Shown in pieces: positions 8,499 through 16,145 of a stretch of DNA of 27,646 bases (position 1 is its first letter; each line of letters starts with the position of its first letter). Source of the stretch: CALKYB01 sp964510575. GTDB taxonomy: Bacteria > Bdellovibrionota_C > UBA2361 > SZUA-149 > CALKYB01. Under the pieces are notes generated by a model that saw only the letters and a program-made list of their open reading frames with translations, was not told the origin of the DNA and made no database searches. The position numbers and the translations under genes were made by a program. Location of the stretch: assembly GCA_964510575.1 (NCBI GenBank), contig CAZECN010000036.1:1-27646 (forward strand), read 5' to 3'.

Positions 8499-8527
8499 TT
8501 GCGCCTGACTTCCGCCCCGACTATAAA
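8499..8527 (+). promoter_or_regulatory. parC: Candidate sigma-70 promoter upstream of parC
   Basis: TTGCGC (8499-8504), a 17-nt spacer and TATAAA (8522-8527). The -10 is good and the -35 is weak; a better -35 match, TTGACT at 8494, has a 22-nt spacer. It would give a leader of roughly 120 nt. No SD is visible just before the parC ATG at 8655. Confidence 0.35.
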
Positions 8528-8654
8528 CTTTTGAGAAGGCTTCATGTTTGAAGTATTTTTCAGCATTGCTTGAGCCAATCGGACTAGCAGTGTTTTTAAG
8601 CTTAAGAATATATTGGCCTGTATGTTTTAGGCACCTCGTTCAAACTTTATTTCT

Positions 8655-10892
8655 ATGACAGTTTTAGATGTATCTCTGATTGATGAATCGCGAAGTCGCT
8701 ATCTGACTTATGCCCTTAGTGTAGTCAACAGCCGTGCCTTGCCTGACGTTAGAGATGGCCTTAAGCCTGTGCAAAGACGAATACTATATGCCATGGCTAA
8801 AAACTTGGGTCTTTCTCCCGACAAAGCTCACCGTAAAAGTGCCGCCGTAGTGGGTGAGGTTCTGGCTCGGTATCACCCTCACGGGGATGCTGCATGTTAT
8901 GAAGCTATGGTGAGAATGTCTCAAGATTTTAATTTTCGTTATCCATTGATAGATGGTCAGGGAAATTTTGGATCTTTGGATGGAGACTCTGCGGCAGCCT
9001 ATAGATATACTGAAGCTAGATTGATGCCCTTGGCTCTAGAAGTGGTCGGTGACATAGGAATGGACACCGTCGAAGAGCGGGAAAATTTCGATCAGACTCA
9101 GCTTGAACCAGTTGTTCTTCCGTCACGAGTGCCCCAGCTTTTAATTAATGGCACAACTGGAATTGCTGTTGGAATGGCCACAGCTATTCCCCCACATAAT
9201 CTTAATGAAGTGGTGAAAGCCCTCATACTTCTTTTGGATGACCCTGAAGTCAGTGAAACTAAAATACTGGGATGCATCAAGGGCCCAGATTTCCCAACAG
9301 GCTGTTCGATTTTAGCTACAAAAGCGGAACTAAAACAGGTGTATCGAGATGGTAGAGGGCCTATAAAAACTCGAGGAGACTATAAGCTCGAGAAAGGAGC
9401 CCGGGGTAAAGAATTGATCGTGATCAATTCCATTCCTTACGCTACCGACAAGTCTTCGCTTGTAGAAAAAATAGCAGACCTTATTATTAGCAAAAAAGTT
9501 CCCAACCTTAACGATGTTCGAGATGAATCGACCGATATTGTTCGAATAGTTTTAGAGACAAGCGGTGATGCCGATCCGGTTAAAATAATGGCGTATCTTT
9601 ATAAAAACACGCCGCTCGAACAAAATTTCAACGTCAATTTCACTGCACTAATCCCGACTGATAATCCTCTTTCAGGGAAGCCAGTTCGCCTATCTTTGCG
9701 GGAAATGCTTGAACAGTTTGTTAGCTTTCGAGAGGACGTTACAAAGCGAAAGTTAAATTGGGAAAAGTCTAAGCTAGAGGAGCGAATCCATTTACTAGAA
9801 GGTCTGGTTTTTGTTTTTCCAGATATTCTCAAGGTTATCGAGATTGTTCGAAAGAGTTCAGGCCGTTCCGATGCTGCAGAGAAGCTTCAGAAAAAGTTTA
9901 AGCTTAGTGAGCTTCAGGCTTTTTTCATCGTAGACATGAGAATCTACCAACTCTCTAAAACAAATATTGATGAGGTAAAAGCTGAGCTTGCTGAGAAGTC
10001 TAAGAGAGTAAAAGAGATAAATCGCATCTTAAAAAGCAAAAAGGCAGTAAGAAAGGAGATTTCTGAAGAGCTTCAGCTTATAGCCAAGACATACGGAGAT
10101 GGTAGAAGATCAGCTCTCGTGCATGATCACGAAGAGGAAGACTTTGATGCCGATGATTATGTCCAACACGAAGATGCTTGGGTTATAGTCACTAAAGATG
10201 GCTGGGTTAAACGAATAAGAACAAATAACGACCCGGAAACAACAAGGCTTCGGGATGGAGATAGCATTCTTTTTGTAACAGAGGCTTCGACTAAAGATTC
10301 TATTGCAGTCTTCAGTAATCAAGGTGTGTACTATACCTCTAAGGTTCTAGATTTAAGCTCTACTTCAGGTTACGGAGATCCTATTCAGAAACTTTTCAAG
10401 TTCAAAGATGGGGAGAAGATAACCTCTGTTCGATTGTTGCCTGAGGGGCAAGCAGTTGAGAAGGAGCTCTTACTGTTTTCAAAGCGAGGCTTAGGTTTTC
10501 GAGTTTCAGGAGATTCTATTTCCGAGACAAATCGAAGTGGTAAGCGGCTGATGAAATTGAAAGCGGGTGATGAGCTTGCTGGTGTCACTGAAGTTGACAC
10601 GAAATTACTAATTCTTGTTAGTGAACAGGGCTATGGCTTTTCCTTTGCTGCCGAGGAAGTGCCGGTACTTTCAAATGCTGGTAAGGGAGTTATTCTGCAG
10701 AAAATGCCAGATAATGATAGCCTTGTACTAGTAAAGAGTGTCACTAAGAAAGAATCTGTCGAGTTACTTCTCGCAAAAGACAAAACGAAAAAAATTGCAG
10801 TCTCTGAGTTTAAAAGCTCTTTGCGAGCAAAGCGAGGTAATAAAGTCGTTAAGCGCGGTATGCCAGTTGTCGGTGAGATTATTGAGGTTTAA
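8655..10892 (+). CDS. parC: DNA topoisomerase IV subunit A (ParC)
   Basis: 745 aa. The DNA-cleaving subunit of a type IIA topoisomerase, which with ParE decatenates daughter chromosomes. The winged-helix/tower core starts at once (SLIDESRSRYLTYALSV, ALPDVRDGLKPVQRRILYAM). The catalytic tyrosine is Tyr118 in AAYRYTE. The helix-4 segment, HGDAACYEAM, has Ala79 where E. coli GyrA has Ser83, and Glu83 where GyrA has Asp87. A coiled coil lies at about 370-470 and a beta-pinwheel-like C-terminal domain at about 500-745. The first blade has no QRRGGKG-type GyrA box, which favours ParC over GyrA; a related RAKRGNK stretch occurs only near the end. It is directly followed by parE, so the two are surely co-transcribed. 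Confidence 0.93.
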   Translation: MTVLDVSLIDESRSRYLTYALSVVNSRALPDVRDGLKPVQRRILYAMAKNLGLSPDKAHRKSAAVVGEVLARYHPHGDAACYEAMVRMSQDFNFRYPLIDGQGNFGSLDGDSAAAYRYTEARLMPLALEVVGDIGMDTVEERENFDQTQLEPVVLPSRVPQLLINGTTGIAVGMATAIPPHNLNEVVKALILLLDDPEVSETKILGCIKGPDFPTGCSILATKAELKQVYRDGRGPIKTRGDYKLEKGARGKELIVINSIPYATDKSSLVEKIADLIISKKVPNLNDVRDESTDIVRIVLETSGDADPVKIMAYLYKNTPLEQNFNVNFTALIPTDNPLSGKPVRLSLREMLEQFVSFREDVTKRKLNWEKSKLEERIHLLEGLVFVFPDILKVIEIVRKSSGRSDAAEKLQKKFKLSELQAFFIVDMRIYQLSKTNIDEVKAELAEKSKRVKEINRILKSKKAVRKEISEELQLIAKTYGDGRRSALVHDHEEEDFDADDYVQHEDAWVIVTKDGWVKRIRTNNDPETTRLRDGDSILFVTEASTKDSIAVFSNQGVYYTSKVLDLSSTSGYGDPIQKLFKFKDGEKITSVRLLPEGQAVEKELLLFSKRGLGFRVSGDSISETNRSGKRLMKLKAGDELAGVTEVDTKLLILVSEQGYGFSFAAEEVPVLSNAGKGVILQKMPDNDSLVLVKSVTKKESVELLLAKDKTKKIAVSEFKSSLRAKRGNKVVKRGMPVVGEIIEV

Positions 10893-10895
10893 TTG

Positions 10896-12878
10896 ATGGC
10901 GTCAGCTAAGAAGAAATCATACAAAGCGTCCGATATCGAAGTTCTTGAAGGGCTTGAACCTGTTCGTCAGCGACCTGGGATGTATATTGCTGGGACTGAT
11001 ACGCCGGCCGGCTTACATCAGCTAGTCTTTGAAATTCTCGATAATAGTGTGGACGAGGCTATGAATGGCCACGCTGATACGATTGACGTGATCCTCCATA
11101 AAGACGGAGAGAGTGTCAGTGTAAAGGATAATGGGCGAGGTATCCCAGTTGATAAACATCCCAAGTTTAAAAAATCAGCACTGGAGTTAATTCTTACTAC
11201 GCTTCACGCTGGTGGTAAGTTTACAGATAAAAACTATAAAAGTGCCGGTGGTCTACATGGAGTGGGTAGCTCGGTGGTAAACGCTCTTAGTAGCGAAATG
11301 ATTGCTACTGTGCTCAGAGATGGAAAGGAATACACCCAAGGGTTTTCAAGAGGTAAGCCTACTTCTAAGCTTAAATCTAAATCAGTTGGTGGACGAAAGA
11401 CAGGAACTACCATCTTTTTTAGACCGGACGATAAAATTTTCCCAAAGACTCAGTTTTCAAGCAAAAAAATTGCTGAAACCCTCAAAACCAAAGCTTATCT
11501 TAACCCAGGGTTAAAACTAGTTTACCTTGATGAGAAGACTAAAAAGAAGGAAACCTTTCACTTCGAAGAGGGGCTTGCTGCTTTCTTGAAAGATGAGCTT
11601 GAAAGAAAAAAAATCAAGCCATTTATCGACCCAGTCTTAATCGAAAAAAATGATGAGATTGACGTTAGTGTTGCACTGGTTTGGACAGAAACTCCTCGAG
11701 AAGAATTCTACTCCTATGTCAACGGGATTCATACTGCTGATGGTGGTTCTCATGAAAATGGAGCTAGAGCCGGAATTGTTAGAGCATTAAGGAACTACAT
11801 TTCAGTCCATAAGGTTCAAACCAAAGGTCTGAAGATTGGAGCTGAAGATATTAGAGAGGGTATAGTTTGCTTTGTCTCTGTAAAACTTCCAGGTGATAAG
11901 TATCAGGCGCAGTTTCAAGGGCAGACTAAAAGCCGACTTAATAATCCAGAGATTGCTCCTCTTGTTGAAGCCGCAACAAAAAGCCTTGAGCAAATCTTAA
12001 ACGAGTCTCCCTCAACAGCCGGCTTAATAGTTGAGAGAATTTTACTTGCTGCCCGTGCCCGAGCAGCTTCTAGAGCTGCTAGTCAGAGTGTTAGGCGAAA
12101 AACAGGAATTAGTCATCGACTAAATTTGCCTGGTAAACTAGCCGATTGTTCAAGCAATAAGCCTGGCGAGACAGAACTTTTTATTGTTGAGGGAGATAGT
12201 GCCGGAGGTTCTGCTAAGCAAGGTCGGGATAGAAAATGCCAAGCTGTATTGCCTCTTAGAGGTAAAGTTTTAAATACGATTGCATCTCCCAAGAAGAAGA
12301 TTACCGAAAATAAAGAGCTTAGTAATATTATCTCTGCACTTGGCTGCGGGGCAGGGGAGGAGATCCGCCTGGATAAACTTCGCTACGGAAAAGTTATCAT
12401 TCTCACCGATGCCGATGCTGATGGAATGCATATAGCAACATTGTTGCTAGCTTTTTTCTTTAAGCACATGAAACCTTTGATAGACGAAGGATGCCTTTAT
12501 ATCGGAAAGCCCCCTCTATTTGGAGTTTTCCCAAAGGGTGGAGCAAAGTCTCAGGGTGACGCCAATACCAAAAAGAAATCTGGTGGGCGAAAAAAGAAAG
12601 GACCTTTCTGGGCTTACTCAGATGATGAGCTTGAAAAAATAATAAAAAAAGAAAAACTAAACCAGCCGAGAATAGTTCGCTACAAAGGACTTGGTGAGAT
12701 GAACCCAGGGACACTCTGGGACACAACTCTCGATCCAGATAACCGAACTATTTTAAGAGTTTCTGCTGACGATGAGACTTTAGTGATGGATCACTTGCAG
12801 TGTTTGATGGGTAGTGATCCTTCTACTCGGTATCAGTTGATTCAAGACAATGCAGAATTGATCGAAGTAGACGTCTAA
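10896..12878 (+). CDS. parE: DNA topoisomerase IV subunit B (ParE)
   Basis: 660 aa. The ATPase subunit of topoisomerase IV. The GHKL ATPase domain has E46/N50 (FEILDNSVDEA), DNGRGIP (78-84) and GGLHGVG (118-124). The Toprim domain has EGDSAGG (432-438), PLRGK and the metal-binding TDADADG (504-510). The closing motif YKGLGEMNPGTLW is present. A Lys/Gly-rich insert (about 545-570, with GGRKKKG) sits where most homologues have a short loop. The ATG at 10896 has GAGG eight nt upstream (10884-10887); a TTG immediately before it is less likely. No gyrase-type long insert is present. Its stop codon lies inside the left arm of a long inverted repeat (see 12874-12996). Confidence 0.93.
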   Translation: MASAKKKSYKASDIEVLEGLEPVRQRPGMYIAGTDTPAGLHQLVFEILDNSVDEAMNGHADTIDVILHKDGESVSVKDNGRGIPVDKHPKFKKSALELILTTLHAGGKFTDKNYKSAGGLHGVGSSVVNALSSEMIATVLRDGKEYTQGFSRGKPTSKLKSKSVGGRKTGTTIFFRPDDKIFPKTQFSSKKIAETLKTKAYLNPGLKLVYLDEKTKKKETFHFEEGLAAFLKDELERKKIKPFIDPVLIEKNDEIDVSVALVWTETPREEFYSYVNGIHTADGGSHENGARAGIVRALRNYISVHKVQTKGLKIGAEDIREGIVCFVSVKLPGDKYQAQFQGQTKSRLNNPEIAPLVEAATKSLEQILNESPSTAGLIVERILLAARARAASRAASQSVRRKTGISHRLNLPGKLADCSSNKPGETELFIVEGDSAGGSAKQGRDRKCQAVLPLRGKVLNTIASPKKKITENKELSNIISALGCGAGEEIRLDKLRYGKVIILTDADADGMHIATLLLAFFFKHMKPLIDEGCLYIGKPPLFGVFPKGGAKSQGDANTKKKSGGRKKKGPFWAYSDDELEKIIKKEKLNQPRIVRYKGLGEMNPGTLWDTTLDPDNRTILRVSADDETLVMDHLQCLMGSDPSTRYQLIQDNAELIEVDV

Positions 12879-12996
12879 GAGTTGAAAGTGGCTCTTCTCT
12901 TCGTTCTTTCAAACGCCTCCTCATTGCGTAGTATATTGATACGACTCACTCGTCGGCGTTTGAGAGCCTCGACAAGAACCACTTTCAACTCTTAGA
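12874..12996. repeat. Long near-perfect hairpin element overlapping the parE stop codon
   Basis: Outer arms 12874-12891 and 12979-12996 are perfectly complementary over 18 bp. Inside, most of TCTTCTC/GACAAGA also pairs, and a second stem of 12 bp with one G-T pair joins 12906-12917 to 12955-12966 (TCAAACGCC/GGCGTTTGA at its core). The tip holds smaller dyads. The parE TAA (12876-12878) lies in the left arm. There is no T-run after it, so it is not a normal intrinsic terminator. It could act as an RNA-stabilising or REP/MITE-like element. It shares ordered sequence blocks with the element after phoH. Confidence 0.75.
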
Positions 12997-13149
12997 TCGA
13001 TACTAGGTGACTGGCTAAATAGTTGAAATAACTAGATAAAATTCACGACTAAAACTATAACTTTTTTGCTGATTTTAAGTCACTCTTTCTTCTAAAAACC
13101 CATAACTTTTCAAGATTCCTTGGGCTTTTCTTTTTTAGGGCCGGTGGAG

Positions 13150-13178
13150 AGCTGATGTTCCTGTAGCACCAGCTTTTT
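13150..13178 (+). terminator. Candidate Rho-independent terminator downstream of parE
   Basis: Stem AGCTGATG/CACCAGCT (8 positions, one A-C mismatch) with a 9-nt loop, followed by a run of five T (13174-13178). It is 270 nt after parE, so it would end a parCE transcript that includes the long hairpin. Confidence 0.5.
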
Positions 13179-13213
13179 AAATGTTTGAAAATTTAATATC
13201 GGCAGAATTTTTT

Positions 13214-13259
13214 CGCAGTCTCGACACAGATCATAATCCCGATGTGTGTCGTCACTGCG
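13214..13259. repeat. 46-nt imperfect palindrome upstream of the GlyGly-CTERM gene
   Basis: CGCAGT pairs with ACTGCG, CGACACA with TGTGTCG and ATC with GAT. These are separated by a 2x2 and a 1x1 mismatch, with an 8-nt loop at 13233-13240. There is no T-run. It could be an operator or a structured leader; it lies about 95 nt before the start codon at 13352. Confidence 0.6.
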
Positions 13260-13339
13260 GCAGTTAAAAGGTTTAGATAGATTTCTTATCTCAATTTTTT
13301 ATTGCTGATAGTGATGGCTTTTCTTTTTTAGCGCAACAA

Positions 13340-13351
13340 AGGAGGCCTCCT
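13340..13351 (+). promoter_or_regulatory. Strong Shine-Dalgarno sequence embedded in a perfect 12-bp palindrome
   Basis: AGGAGGCCTCCT is its own reverse complement and ends on the base before the ATG at 13352. It contains a near-ideal SD (AAGGAGG, 13339-13345) at 6-nt spacing. GCGC at 13331-13334 can also pair with GCGC at 13354-13357, so a hairpin could hide both SD and start codon. Confidence 0.7.
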
Positions 13352-14542
13352 ATGCGCATTTTAAATACGATAGCTGCTTTGGCAGTTGTTTCACTTGCTT
13401 TACCGACCACATCTATTGCTCAGCAATCTTCTTGTCCCGCCGACGACTGCCGTTTGGCAGCATCTTCCGGCGACTTCCTCATTGAAGAACTTATATTTGA
13501 GGAGGAAACCGGGCGGGAAGAGCGAGGTATTCGTCTTCTGGATCGCAACACTGGTCTGGAAGTTGCTCCACCAAGCGGATTTCCCGTAAATGCCCAGTCA
13601 GTCCTTCGGACTGCCGACGAGAATATTCTGGCGGTTCAAGCTGGAACGGGCTCGGTGTTCGTGATCAACCTGCGTGAGTCCAGATTTGTGGATACTCGCG
13701 AGATAGCCACTGAGAACGGGCTGTTTTTCGAAGCAGGCACAATGTCCGTATCGTCTGACAGCAACCCCGATATTTGGGTTGAGGCTGCAGGAATCTGGTA
13801 TGTAGTCTCCGATGTCTTTGGGGCTCAGAGCTTAGCAGTTTTGGAGGATTTCACTCCTGCTGCAGCCAGTGAATCTCAAATCCATCGCTTTACTTGCTTG
13901 GCCCAGGGTGGTCTTGGAATGTATTGGTCGGGCTCTGAGTTGGTAACGACTTGGACTGATAATACTGGGGCTCAACAGCGGTTCCGTATCGGAGGAGTCT
14001 CTGATGTTGACGAACTGTATTGCGGTTCAGACGGTCGTGAAGGCTTGGCTTTTTTAGTTCGTGGTAGCAATGATGATCACAGGGCCGGGAGTGTAGATTT
14101 ATCCGGTGCTGAACCAACGAATACGTTTTTTTCGTTAGGGTCAGAGTTTCGACCTTTAATAGAACAGACCGGAAACCCTGCGGAACTGTTCTTGCTTAGC
14201 GATCGAGAAGGCAGACGTTTTGCATTTGACCCTCAAACCCAAATGCTTTTCGATTTGGGTGAAGGGAACGAGGCTGTCACCGGATGGTTCTACTCCGAGG
14301 CTAATGGGTTTGTTCTAAACTCATCAACTTCTGACAGTGCCGTCGCAGAAAGTCTCTCTTTAACAGAGATCATGATGTCTGGAAGTACTAGCCTGATCAA
14401 CATCGATAATGATGATGCAGGCGCTGATACGACAGGTATAGTTACAGCTGGCGGGGGTGGTGGTTCAGCTGACAAGCTGTTTCTTCTGCTGTTCGCGACA
14501 ATTCTTACTTTTCGTCGTCGCACTGGCTCAACAGTTCTTTAA
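13352..14542 (+). CDS. Secreted protein with GlyGly-CTERM sorting signal, function unknown
   Basis: 396 aa. An N-terminal signal peptide (about 1-23, ending TTSIAQ) and a C-terminal tail of GGGGGS (367-372), a short hydrophobic helix (376-387) and RRR (388-390) give the tripartite GlyGly-CTERM layout. Such proteins are normally processed by a rhombosortase and exported by type II secretion; neither is visible here. The body (25-350) is beta-rich with scattered cysteines, perhaps propeller-like (IRLLDRNTGLEV, SVFVINLRESRFVDTREI), but I do not recognise the family. A Ser/Thr/Asp-rich linker precedes the tag. Base use is visibly more GC-rich than in the flanking glycosyltransferases, which may mark a different history. 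The start is fixed by the strong SD. Confidence 0.8.
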   Translation: MRILNTIAALAVVSLALPTTSIAQQSSCPADDCRLAASSGDFLIEELIFEEETGREERGIRLLDRNTGLEVAPPSGFPVNAQSVLRTADENILAVQAGTGSVFVINLRESRFVDTREIATENGLFFEAGTMSVSSDSNPDIWVEAAGIWYVVSDVFGAQSLAVLEDFTPAAASESQIHRFTCLAQGGLGMYWSGSELVTTWTDNTGAQQRFRIGGVSDVDELYCGSDGREGLAFLVRGSNDDHRAGSVDLSGAEPTNTFFSLGSEFRPLIEQTGNPAELFLLSDREGRRFAFDPQTQMLFDLGEGNEAVTGWFYSEANGFVLNSSTSDSAVAESLSLTEIMMSGSTSLINIDNDDAGADTTGIVTAGGGGGSADKLFLLLFATILTFRRRTGSTVL

Positions 14543-14570
14543 ACTAATAATTTGTTGAGCATTTGAAAAA

Positions 14571-14607
14571 TCCTCTGGCGCATGTTTTGGTCAGGGGACT
14601 CTTTTTT
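14571..14607 (+). terminator. Candidate intrinsic terminator after the GlyGly-CTERM gene
   Basis: TCCTCTG (14571-14577) pairs with CAGGGGA (14592-14598), including one G-T pair, followed two bases later by six T (14602-14607). The loop is long (14 nt), so strength is moderate. The remaining gap to 14841 holds an AT-rich leader with a TTGACT (14784) and GATAAT (14804) at a poor 14-nt spacing. Confidence 0.45.
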
Positions 14608-14841
14608 CGCCTTCAGCAACTCCAAGATTTTTTAAGAGGTTATAGATAACTGCTGCAGTGCGATTTTCTTTTCTTACCAGCTCTAATTACTGAGCTTTGT
14701 CACATCACAATATTTCCGCTAAATTAAGTCGCAAATATCTTCGTATTGCTGTCTATGGCCATTATGACCTATTTTACAGGTTTTTGACTTGATTTGACGC
14801 TATGATAATCTCTCCCGCTTGCGAGGGAACCAAAATTGGTT

Positions 14842-16014
14842 ATGTCCGATAAACCTACCATTCTTGTCATACACAGGGGAGCTGCTCCACCAGAGCAGGA
14901 CACCAGCCTTAATCTTTACCATTGGCTCTCTGATAGATTAAAGGGTGATTTGGTTACGACTTCGTGGGATCTTACTGAAGAAGGGCTTCGCACTTCCCAA
15001 GAGGGAATGGGGGACTTTAAGTACCATAGGTTTCCTTTACACCACCGACATTTTCCAATCTCCACGATAAAAAATCTTTATAATTTATTTGGCACAGCTT
15101 TTAGGCTTTTAAGAAAGAACAAATACGACGCCATAGTAACCTATGGGCCTTACTTAAATAGTATAATTGCCTTAGTGTTTCGGGCGATATTTAAGGTTCC
15201 ATTAATCGTGCAGGTTCCAGGTCATCCAGTTAATGGATTTATCAGCAGGCAAAAGCATTCTTTTTTTTCTGTGATGCAGATCAAAAAGTTTGCGTCAAAG
15301 TCAGTGGCTCGCTTTGTTTGTAAAAGAGCTGACTATGTAAAAACACTTTACCCCGAACAACTTGAAAGTTTAGGCGTAAAACCCTCAAGGCTAAGCACCT
15401 TTCATGGCTGGGTACCTGTAACTGCATTGTCTAAGAATGCTCCAAAAAAGGCTTCAGAGAAAAAGTATATTCTGACGATGGGAATGCCTTGGTATTTAAA
15501 GGGTGTTGATTTGTTGATCAAGGCTTTTCATGAAATTGCAGATGATTACCCTGATTTGCATCTGAAAGTAGTTGGCTGGGAGGTTGTGGAAAGAGAATAC
15601 TTTGAAGGTTTGGCAGCTAATCATCCTAGAATAGAACTTTGCACGCCTCTAGAGCCAGCGGATGCTCATAAAGTTATAGCTGCTGCCGAGTTATTTGTTT
15701 TGGCTTCGCGTACGGAGGCAATGGGTCGAGTGCTCCTAGAATCCATGGCTTTTCAAGTGCCGATTGTTGCGAGCAGAGTAGATGGGATTCCTCATTATAT
15801 GGATGATGGAGTTACTGGGCTACTATTTGAACCTGGAAATTATGAAGATCTTACTCTCAAAATCAGAGAAGCTCTTGATGATGAAAAAGCCAGACAGAAT
15901 AGAGTAAAAGCTGCCCATGAAAAGATACTGAATGTGCATAATGAGCAAACTTTTGTTCGGGAATTTGCTAACATGGTCGATGAAGTGGTGGCTCTTAATT
16001 CGCACACCGAGTAA
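14842..16014 (+). CDS. GT4-family glycosyltransferase, copy A
   Basis: 390 aa from ATG 14842. A GT-B fold, retaining glycosyltransferase of the GT4 type, which transfers a sugar from a nucleotide donor in cytoplasmic polysaccharide or glycolipid assembly. The N-terminal acceptor domain opens with LVIHRGAAPP. The donor domain begins near YILTMGMPWYLKGVDLLI, with LHLKVVG, the EX7E pair E292/E300 (EAMGRVLLE) and the GLLFEPG motif. Acceptor and sugar cannot be told from sequence. A TTG at 14836 has the better-spaced SD (GAGGGA, 7 nt), but the ATG aligns exactly with the start of the adjacent paralogue, so I chose it. It pairs with copy B as a tandem duplication. Confidence 0.85.
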   Translation: MSDKPTILVIHRGAAPPEQDTSLNLYHWLSDRLKGDLVTTSWDLTEEGLRTSQEGMGDFKYHRFPLHHRHFPISTIKNLYNLFGTAFRLLRKNKYDAIVTYGPYLNSIIALVFRAIFKVPLIVQVPGHPVNGFISRQKHSFFSVMQIKKFASKSVARFVCKRADYVKTLYPEQLESLGVKPSRLSTFHGWVPVTALSKNAPKKASEKKYILTMGMPWYLKGVDLLIKAFHEIADDYPDLHLKVVGWEVVEREYFEGLAANHPRIELCTPLEPADAHKVIAAAELFVLASRTEAMGRVLLESMAFQVPIVASRVDGIPHYMDDGVTGLLFEPGNYEDLTLKIREALDDEKARQNRVKAAHEKILNVHNEQTFVREFANMVDEVVALNSHTE

Positions 16015-16049
16015 TTTATGCAAAGACGAATTGACCCATCACAAAGTTT

Positions 16050-16070
16050 GTAAAAGTGACCGGCTTTTAC
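16050..16070. repeat. Small hairpin between the two glycosyltransferase genes
   Basis: GTAAAAG (16050-16056) pairs perfectly with CTTTTAC (16064-16070) around a 7-nt loop. It is followed by a CCACTGGTGG palindrome (16070-16079). There is no T-run, so it is not a standard terminator. Confidence 0.45.
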
Positions 16071-16145
16071 CACTGGTGGGGGGAACTTTAAGGTGATTAG
16101 TATATCCGTGAATGCCTTTACAGCTCAACATTACTGCCTTTTGGT

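Noticed and set aside
12874..12996. Integron attC recombination site
   Set aside because: The long imperfect palindrome after a stop codon resembles attC in layout, but the RYYYAAC/GTTRRRY core boxes are missing, the adjoining genes are housekeeping genes and no integrase is present.
13181..13267. 28-codon ORF ending in CRHCGS
   Set aside because: It has a CxxC-like end but no SD, begins right after a terminator-like T-run and overlaps the 46-nt palindrome; too short to support.
14784..14809. Sigma-70 promoter for glycosyltransferase copy A
   Set aside because: TTGACT and GATAAT are good hexamers, but the spacer is only 14 nt.
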